Assembly (NCBI GenBank): GCA_937907585.1
Contig: CALCVH010000108.1
Coordinates: 1-11,495, forward strand
DNA from: an uncultured Bacillota bacterium
GTDB lineage: Bacteria > Bacillota_I > Bacilli_A > Izemoplasmatales > UBA1188
DNA length: 11,495 nucleotides
Reading direction: 5' to 3'
Notes under the pieces: model-generated
What the model saw: only the letters and a program-made list of their open reading frames with translations
Databases searched by the model: none
What the model was told of the DNA's origin: nothing
In this document: piece after piece, positions 6,924-11,495 of the stretch
How positions within the stretch are numbered: the stretch's first letter is position 1
How the letters are laid out: each line of letters starts with the position of its first letter
Position numbers and translations under genes: made by a program

Positions 6924-8313
6924 TTTGATCTCCATAGATTATAACTTCATAATTTATTGTTGGTTTATCTAAAACATTTGGTTCTTTTACATTATAATCT
7001 ATTATTGGTTCTTTGTTTTCTTTTTCTTTATACACTTTGATTCCATTATAGATAATATTATGAATATGAGAATATCTATTTTTTCTTACAATAGACATTT
7101 TTTCATCTAATTCTTTAAAGTAATCACCTAAGAAGTATTCGTATGTAGATATATTAATAAGCTTAGGCATATAATCTTTTAAAATTGGTTTATAGATAGA
7201 ATTATTACAATCTTCCATTATTTCCATCATTTCATTGTGATTAAATTCAACATTAATATTTTTGTACTCTATATCGCATATTTCAGCATAATCACCAGAT
7301 TGGATGTCCATCGCAACTGCGGAATTATGTATTAAGTTACAATTATAATACTTAACATTGCTTATTTTGTTACAAAGGGTTTCTAGTCCTATTTCTAAGG
7401 TTCTTCCCCATCCACACCATAATATATTGTTTTCAATTAAAATATTTTCAGAATCATATTCTTTGTAGTCATATATTCCCTTAATACATATTGTGTCATC
7501 AAAAACATGTATTAAAGAATTAGATACACTTATATCTCTTGAGTTAACAATGTCGATTCCGTCAGTATTATATTTATAATGACCTATGATATTAATATTA
7601 TTTATATGTATATTGTTTGAATGAAACATACTGATAACCCAGTTTGACGAATCAATTAGAGTGATTGAATCAATGATTATATCATTTGAATCATACATTC
7701 GCAAACATCCGTTACTTTTATCTGAATAACAATCAGGTACGTTCCTTATTTCTAAAGAATCATCTAAAATACCGTAGCCGTATATCCTAACATTTGATAC
7801 ATTTTTAGAAATGATAAAGCCTTTAACGTGCGAGTTTTCTTTTAGAAACACTCTATCTCCGCTCTTTAGTTCTATTTTATTTCGAATATGCACTCCTTCA
7901 TCAAATGTTATGGTAGGGTTTCCATATTCTTTGAAATCTCTATATATATCTATAATAATATGTAACGCATTATGGAAATCATCTAATTCAAACACATATT
8001 TACCAGGTTTTAGATATAGTTTAAAAAGGCCATTTTCATAGATAGGTTTAATACCATAACTAATTGGTCTAATGTAATATTTATCGAAAACAATATTAGG
8101 CTTAATGGTGATTTCAACTTCTTCTTTATCTGTAACAATATGAAAATAACCATTTTCTTCTGTTTGAGAAAATGGTCTTTGGTGTCCTGGCCAAGGTGTA
8201 TTAAATGGTTCTTTGGACACTCTTAAAGATGATGGAGCGTATTCGACTCCATCAACTAAAACATTCATTATTTTATATTTAGGCAAAGATTTATTATTAA
8301 TTACCTTAATCAT
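6910..8313 (-). CDS. GH28-like right-handed beta-helix glycosidase
   Basis: A 467-residue protein with an N-terminal beta-rich domain (about 1-120) and a right-handed parallel beta-helix (about 125-400), shown by serial N-I-x-I/V-x-N-x-x-I strands. It carries NTDGID (D251, D254) and DD (D272, D273), matching the NTD and DD catalytic motifs of polygalacturonase-type GH28. The usual G-H-G step is replaced by WGRTLEIG (W302-G309), and no clear RIK motif follows. So it is a divergent GH28-like enzyme, or a member of a related beta-helix family such as GH49, rather than a proven polygalacturonase. There is no signal peptide, which is unusual for GH28, so the substrate is probably an imported oligosaccharide. 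The ATG follows the preceding stop by one base (TAA-A-ATG) without a clear ribosome site, which suggests coupling. Confidence 0.85.
   Translation of the reverse strand: MIKVINNKSLPKYKIMNVLVDGVEYAPSSLRVSKEPFNTPWPGHQRPFSQTEENGYFHIVTDKEEVEITIKPNIVFDKYYIRPISYGIKPIYENGLFKLYLKPGKYVFELDDFHNALHIIIDIYRDFKEYGNPTITFDEGVHIRNKIELKSGDRVFLKENSHVKGFIISKNVSNVRIYGYGILDDSLEIRNVPDCYSDKSNGCLRMYDSNDIIIDSITLIDSSNWVISMFHSNNIHINNINIIGHYKYNTDGIDIVNSRDISVSNSLIHVFDDTICIKGIYDYKEYDSENILIENNILWCGWGRTLEIGLETLCNKISNVKYYNCNLIHNSAVAMDIQSGDYAEICDIEYKNINVEFNHNEMMEIMEDCNNSIYKPILKDYMPKLINISTYEYFLGDYFKELDEKMSIVRKNRYSHIHNIIYNGIKVYKEKENKEPIIDYNVKEPNVLDKPTINYEVIIYGDQNEEL
6930..6933 (-). promoter_or_regulatory. Ribosome binding site deciding the esterase start
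   Basis: GGAG on the minus strand lies 6 nt before the ATG at 6923, inside the end of the GH28-like gene. It fixes the esterase start at 6923, because the longer candidate at 6935 begins within the site. Confidence 0.7.
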
Positions 8314-8314
8314 T

Positions 8315-10459
8315 TTAGTTTATTTCTAAATATCCAGCAGTATGTCCAGGCATTGTTACATCGCCGTTGTTATCAATATCTATCGTACTACCATCAAGCA
8401 ATTTAATTTTGCCATTTTTATAATCTACATTAAAAGACTTGTTTTCACTATTGAAATTTACAAACAATTGAATATCTTTATTATCAAATAAATATCTTGT
8501 AGATATTATTTCTTCAAGCTCTCTAACTAAATTGGCTCTATCTATTTTTTCTATATACTTTCCACAGTCAACTTTTAATGGTTTAATCATTTTTCCATAT
8601 CTTAAATGATTATATAGAGGTCCATTTCTTAGATCATTTAGCATTTTTGAATATCTCAAGTATTCTTCTTGATCCGGTTCATCATCATCGTTCCACGCTA
8701 CATTCCATTCCCAATTTATCTTTCCATCATTTTTAAGCATAAATGTTAGAATATCACCTTGAGCAAATGAGTATCCAGTTCTATAGAAGATGTTATCAGG
8801 GTATTTTTTAGTATCGAGTAATCTTGTAGCGGTTGTATGATTTCCCATAAAATTAACAACGTATTCGCCAAAACAATAATGATACATTGGAACAGGAATT
8901 CCGTACATTAAATCTAGATTGTATCTAATATCGTTAAATCTAAGTTTATCTAACAAAGGTTCGCATGCTGCAGCTTCACATCCAATAATAGTATTTTTAT
9001 TTGGATGGTATTTTTTGAATTCTTCTCTCATTATATCAGAGATTTCACTCATCGATTCTGCCATCCACCTACCAGGTATTTCAACATGACCATGGTTGTT
9101 TGCATAACAAGGATAAGTGTTACCACCTAAGTCTTGATCAAAAAATTGTATATAATCTAAATTTGTACCTTTAGCTATATTTTCAGCTTCTTTTCTTGCT
9201 ATCTCTTTAGTTTCAGCACAAGCAGGGCATAGTTCATATCCATTTCTGATATGGAAACATGTTGTTGTATATTCTAAATTTCTTTTTGGTCCTCTTTGAA
9301 CGATCTTATCTATATTATTCTTTTTAAAGTCTTCTTCTCTATTATATGGATAATATAAATGTTTTTCAGTCCAACCTAAACCACTACAATAAAGCCCAAA
9401 TAAATTGTCTTTATCATGTATGCCTTTTTCAAGTTCATCAAAATATTTCTTTTCTCCAAAAGGTGGCCATACATAAGGAGGTGCCCATGGCGCAGTTCCT
9501 TCCCAATGCATTAATAGTACCATTTGCCTATTGTTAAAATAGTTTTGATATTTTTCTATATATGGTAAACATTTAGTATAAGGATAGTATTCTTTTTTTG
9601 ATTTATCGTTATCAGTATCGCACTTTCCTCTTATAGGAAAAGTGATAACCGTCAATGGTTCAAACATCCATTTTGGTAATTCTTTATTATCTATTAGTTT
9701 ATTGAATGAAAGTATCTTAGATGAATATAACCACTTTCTATATATTTCAGATGCATCATAATAATTTCCTTTAAACACACCAAGAACGACATCATAATCG
9801 TACTCAAATACATTTGATTCCTCATCGATATATACTTGTTCTATTAATCTAATTCCGTTATTTTCTGGTTTCCATTCAATTAATTTAACTCTACAATTTT
9901 CATCGTGAGAAGCTAAATATAAACCATTAATGCCATTATAATAAGCCATGTATTGCATAGGACAAGCTCCAGGATATATACCTTGCCATCCTTTAGCAGG
10001 ATATATAGTATAATCTGCATGGCTCATTAATTCAGTTCTAAAATTTTCATCAATTATTTCAACGCCTTCCATAGCTGGCCAAAAGAGTCTATAATCATCA
10101 TATCCTAATCTATTCTTTATAGTTAATCCAGGATATAAAGAACATTCTAATTTCAAATTAGAATTGTTTTCTATCTTTAACCTCATTTTAATTAAATCAG
10201 AATCATCAAACAATAAGTATGCAGTAACATTTATATTTAAATTACCAAAATTTGAATAATAAATAGTTGTTTTATTATTGTCCTCTGTGATTTTATCAAC
10301 ACGTCCATTTGATACTGTAGTTCTGTTGCCTGATTTATCTAATAATGATAGCGTAACAAGTGGTGTTTCACACTCGATATAATCAAAACCAGATTCATCA
10401 ATAAAAGAAATAATATTTCCTGTTTCTCTAGATAAAGTTAGCTTATAATTATTTTTCAT
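8315..10459 (-). CDS. DUF6259-like putative glycoside hydrolase
   Basis: A 714-residue protein resembling DUF6259 proteins of carbohydrate-utilisation loci; the assignment is from recalled pattern. Residues 1 to about 250 are a beta-sandwich (MKNNYKLTLSRETGNIISF onward, with LFWPAMEG and YYNGINGLYLASHDENCR). Residues about 265-620 look like a TIM barrel (VLLMHWEG, GLYCSGLGW, DYIQFFDQDLGG, TIIGCEAAACEP, MYGIPVPMYHYCFGEY). A beta domain (about 640-714) ends the chain. D441 or D443 in FFDQD and E495 or E500 in GCEAAACEP sit at strand ends and are the best guesses for the acid pair, by analogy with clan-D retaining glycosidases. The reaction is unproven. No signal peptide is seen. GAAGG at 10470-10474 precedes the ATG by about 10 nt. 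The gene follows the SGNH gene by 2 nt. Confidence 0.85.
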   Translation of the reverse strand: MKNNYKLTLSRETGNIISFIDESGFDYIECETPLVTLSLLDKSGNRTTVSNGRVDKITEDNNKTTIYYSNFGNLNINVTAYLLFDDSDLIKMRLKIENNSNLKLECSLYPGLTIKNRLGYDDYRLFWPAMEGVEIIDENFRTELMSHADYTIYPAKGWQGIYPGACPMQYMAYYNGINGLYLASHDENCRVKLIEWKPENNGIRLIEQVYIDEESNVFEYDYDVVLGVFKGNYYDASEIYRKWLYSSKILSFNKLIDNKELPKWMFEPLTVITFPIRGKCDTDNDKSKKEYYPYTKCLPYIEKYQNYFNNRQMVLLMHWEGTAPWAPPYVWPPFGEKKYFDELEKGIHDKDNLFGLYCSGLGWTEKHLYYPYNREEDFKKNNIDKIVQRGPKRNLEYTTTCFHIRNGYELCPACAETKEIARKEAENIAKGTNLDYIQFFDQDLGGNTYPCYANNHGHVEIPGRWMAESMSEISDIMREEFKKYHPNKNTIIGCEAAACEPLLDKLRFNDIRYNLDLMYGIPVPMYHYCFGEYVVNFMGNHTTATRLLDTKKYPDNIFYRTGYSFAQGDILTFMLKNDGKINWEWNVAWNDDDEPDQEEYLRYSKMLNDLRNGPLYNHLRYGKMIKPLKVDCGKYIEKIDRANLVRELEEIISTRYLFDNKDIQLFVNFNSENKSFNVDYKNGKIKLLDGSTIDIDNNGDVTMPGHTAGYLEIN

Positions 10460-10461
10460 AT

Positions 10462-11133
10462 TTATAATACCTTCAACAATTCTTTTGCGATCATCTTCAT
10501 TCCATAATCATTAGGATGTTTCTTAACTCCGCCATGTTCGTATTCTGTTAATGCTTTGCATTCATCCATATCTCCATATTTCCAGATAGGAACATAGATA
10601 TAGTTATTATCTTTCGCTACTTTTTCGATTGGAATGTCAATTGGTTCATATCTCCAAAATAACGATGTAACTATTTTCTTACAATGATTATTAAAGAAAT
10701 ATTTAGTCATGAAATCAAAATGTTTATAAAAATCTTCAGTTTTTAAAAGTTCCATATTAGAATTTTCGCCAAATCTAATTATAACTATATCAGCATCAAA
10801 TTCTTTAACAATTTCATATTCTTTTAAAACCTCAAGATCTTTATTGAAATTATATTCCCAGTTAACTGCTTGGCACATACAAAAGCTTATATCACCATAT
10901 TTCTTTTCTAACTCTTTAATCAAAATATGAACATAATCATTTTCTATTGATGAAGCAGCCATTCCGCAATCATGATACCATCCGATAGATTCTAGTGGAG
11001 CATGTCTTGTTATAGAATTGCCAATAAAAAGTACCTTCAATTTAGAATTCTTCTTAATTGTAAACCAAATGTACTTACTATCTTTAAATTGAGTCTTAAC
11101 AGAAACTGTATTTTCTAGTATATCTTTATTCAT
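10462..11133 (-). CDS. GDSL/SGNH hydrolase family protein
   Basis: A 223-residue SGNH hydrolase-like protein, probably an esterase acting on acylated sugars. KVLFIGNSIT gives the block I nucleophile S40, GMAASSIENDYVH follows, IIRFGENSN supplies block III Asn N124, and a C-terminal EHGGVKKHPND gives His H206. The usual D-x-x-H is not met: the residue three before H206 is Val, and D209 lies after it. Relatives I recall share the H-x-G-V-x-x-H-P pattern, so this is probably a subfamily trait rather than decay. The start is ATG 11133, because AAGAGG (11140-11145) lies 6 nt upstream. A longer reading from GTG 11169 would run through the palindrome and is rejected. There is no signal peptide. It is the first gene of the four-gene cluster, with the DUF6259-like gene 2 nt downstream. 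Confidence 0.87.
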   Translation of the reverse strand: MNKDILENTVSVKTQFKDSKYIWFTIKKNSKLKVLFIGNSITRHAPLESIGWYHDCGMAASSIENDYVHILIKELEKKYGDISFCMCQAVNWEYNFNKDLEVLKEYEIVKEFDADIVIIRFGENSNMELLKTEDFYKHFDFMTKYFFNNHCKKIVTSLFWRYEPIDIPIEKVAKDNNYIYVPIWKYGDMDECKALTEYEHGGVKKHPNDYGMKMIAKELLKVL

Positions 11134-11139
11134 GACAAA

Positions 11140-11145
11140 CCTCTT
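11140..11145 (-). promoter_or_regulatory. Ribosome binding site of the SGNH gene
   Basis: AAGAGG on the minus strand, 6 nt before the ATG at 11133, decides that start over the in-frame GTG at 11169. It begins 5 nt after the GC-rich palindrome at 11151-11174, so a hairpin there could affect ribosome access. Confidence 0.75.
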
Positions 11146-11150
11146 ATATT

Positions 11151-11180
11151 GGGGAGTGAGATATCTCACTCCCCTTTTTT
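11151..11180 (+). terminator. GC-rich perfect palindrome with T-tract (plus-strand terminator form)
   Basis: Bases 11151-11174 are a 24-bp perfect palindrome (GGGGAGTGAGAT and its complement) followed by six T (11175-11180). Read on the plus strand this is a textbook intrinsic terminator. Both flanking genes are on the minus strand, where the hairpin follows an A-tract and is followed by AATATAAG, not U. It may stop antisense transcription, act as an RNA processing or stability element between two minus-strand genes, or be an operator. No clear promoter for the SGNH gene lies in the 49-nt gap. The best candidate, TTAACT-16-CATTAT within the end of the right-edge gene, is weak. Confidence 0.6.
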
Positions 11181-11182
11181 AA

Positions 11183-11495
11183 TTATGATAATGTATTAAC
11201 TTGTATTCCAGTTAAATCAGTATTACCGTCTCTAGCTAATACTAATGATGCAATATGTGTGTTAATTGTAGTATTTGTGAACGAACAATCAGTTACATTA
11301 TGAGCAATACCATCAACACCTGTTCCAGCCGCACCGTCAAGTTCAATATTAATTGTTAGATTATTGGCAGTTACATTAGTGCACCACACACCAAGAGCGC
11401 CACATGATGGAGCTTCTATCCATCCTACACCAGGAGCGACAAATCTAGTAACATCACTATCAAATGATACAGTCATCGTTACATTAGTAACTGTT
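11183..11495 (-). CDS. C-terminal end of a Thr/Asn-rich probable surface protein (partial)
   Basis: The reading frame is open to the window edge, giving the last 103 residues of a longer protein; the internal ATG at 11476 is not evidence of a start. The sequence is rich in Thr, Asn, Val, Asp and Gly, has no Lys, only two Arg and three Cys. Its three N-V-T units (TNVTMTVSF, TNVTANNLTINI, HNVTDCSFTNTTI) are spaced 36 and 26 residues apart, a rhythm that suits a parallel beta-helix or adhesin-type repeat. No membrane anchor, LPXTG motif or basic tail is seen at the C-terminus. Composition differs sharply from the lysine-rich neighbours, suggesting an exported protein or acquired DNA. The family is not recognised. 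It may share a transcript with the cluster downstream. Confidence 0.65.
   Translation of the reverse strand, partial: TVTNVTMTVSFDSDVTRFVAPGVGWIEAPSCGALGVWCTNVTANNLTINIELDGAAGTGVDGIAHNVTDCSFTNTTINTHIASLVLARDGNTDLTGIQVNTLS

Noticed and set aside
9218..9229. C-x-x-C in the DUF6259-like protein as a zinc finger
   Set aside because: Only one Cys pair (C411, C414) is present with no matching second pair nearby, so a finger is not supported.
11134..11169. GTG-initiated extension of the SGNH gene
   Set aside because: It runs through the palindrome, and a good AAGAGG site sits 6 nt before the ATG at 11133.
1..11495. TGA read as tryptophan, as in mycoplasmas
   Set aside because: All genes are full length under the standard code, and the Trp codons I checked are TGG.
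1..11495. tRNA, rRNA, CRISPR array or insertion sequence
   Set aside because: I saw no regular direct repeats, transposase motifs, cloverleaf or rRNA segments on either strand by eye.

Overview
The window looks like chromosomal DNA of a low-GC, Bacilli-like member of the Bacillota. Coding sequence is very AT-rich and Lys/Asn/Ile-rich, most genes have Shine-Dalgarno sites, and UppS, CdsA, Dxr and RseP lie in the order usual in Bacillota. A gut lineage near RF39 or the acholeplasmas is possible, but that is inference. The code looks standard: Trp is TGG where I checked, no predicted gene is broken by TGA, and the ten visible stops are seven TAA and three TAG.

Layout. Bases 1-199 are an AT-rich control region with two divergent promoter candidates, one for a gene off the left edge and one for the first gene. 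Bases 209-1651 (+) encode an uncharacterised protein that looks like a UPF0158 / DUF7309 / DUF6930 composite. A perfect 15-bp bidirectional terminator (1653-1690) separates it from the convergent block. Bases 1702-5963 (-) hold uppS-cdsA-dxr-rseP, tightly packed (1-nt overlap, 1-nt gap, 8-nt gap). This operon covers undecaprenyl diphosphate synthesis, CDP-diacylglycerol synthesis, the first committed step of the MEP isoprenoid pathway, and the site-2 protease. Bases 5964-6074 carry its probable promoter, a small palindrome, and the terminator of the next unit.

Bases 6075-11133 (-) are a four-gene carbohydrate-processing cluster. In transcription order it encodes a GDSL/SGNH esterase-like protein, a large DUF6259-like putative glycosidase, a GH28-like right-handed beta-helix glycosidase, and a SASA/CE6-type SGNH acetylesterase. 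Spacings are 2 nt, 1 nt and a 14-nt overlap, so they are probably one transcript. None has a visible signal peptide, so the set probably works in the cytoplasm on imported, O-acetylated oligosaccharides. The substrate cannot be read from the sequence; a pectic or other acidic plant or host glycan is a guess. No transporter or regulator is in view.

At the right edge (11183-11495, -) is the C-terminal end of a Thr/Asn/Val-rich, lysine-free protein unlike its neighbours, probably a surface or beta-helix protein. Between it and the cluster is a GC-rich 24-bp perfect palindrome with a T-tract pointing against the direction of all nearby genes. The most interesting material is the intracellular glycosidase/esterase set, whose families are poorly characterised and deviate from textbook catalytic motifs, together with this junction.
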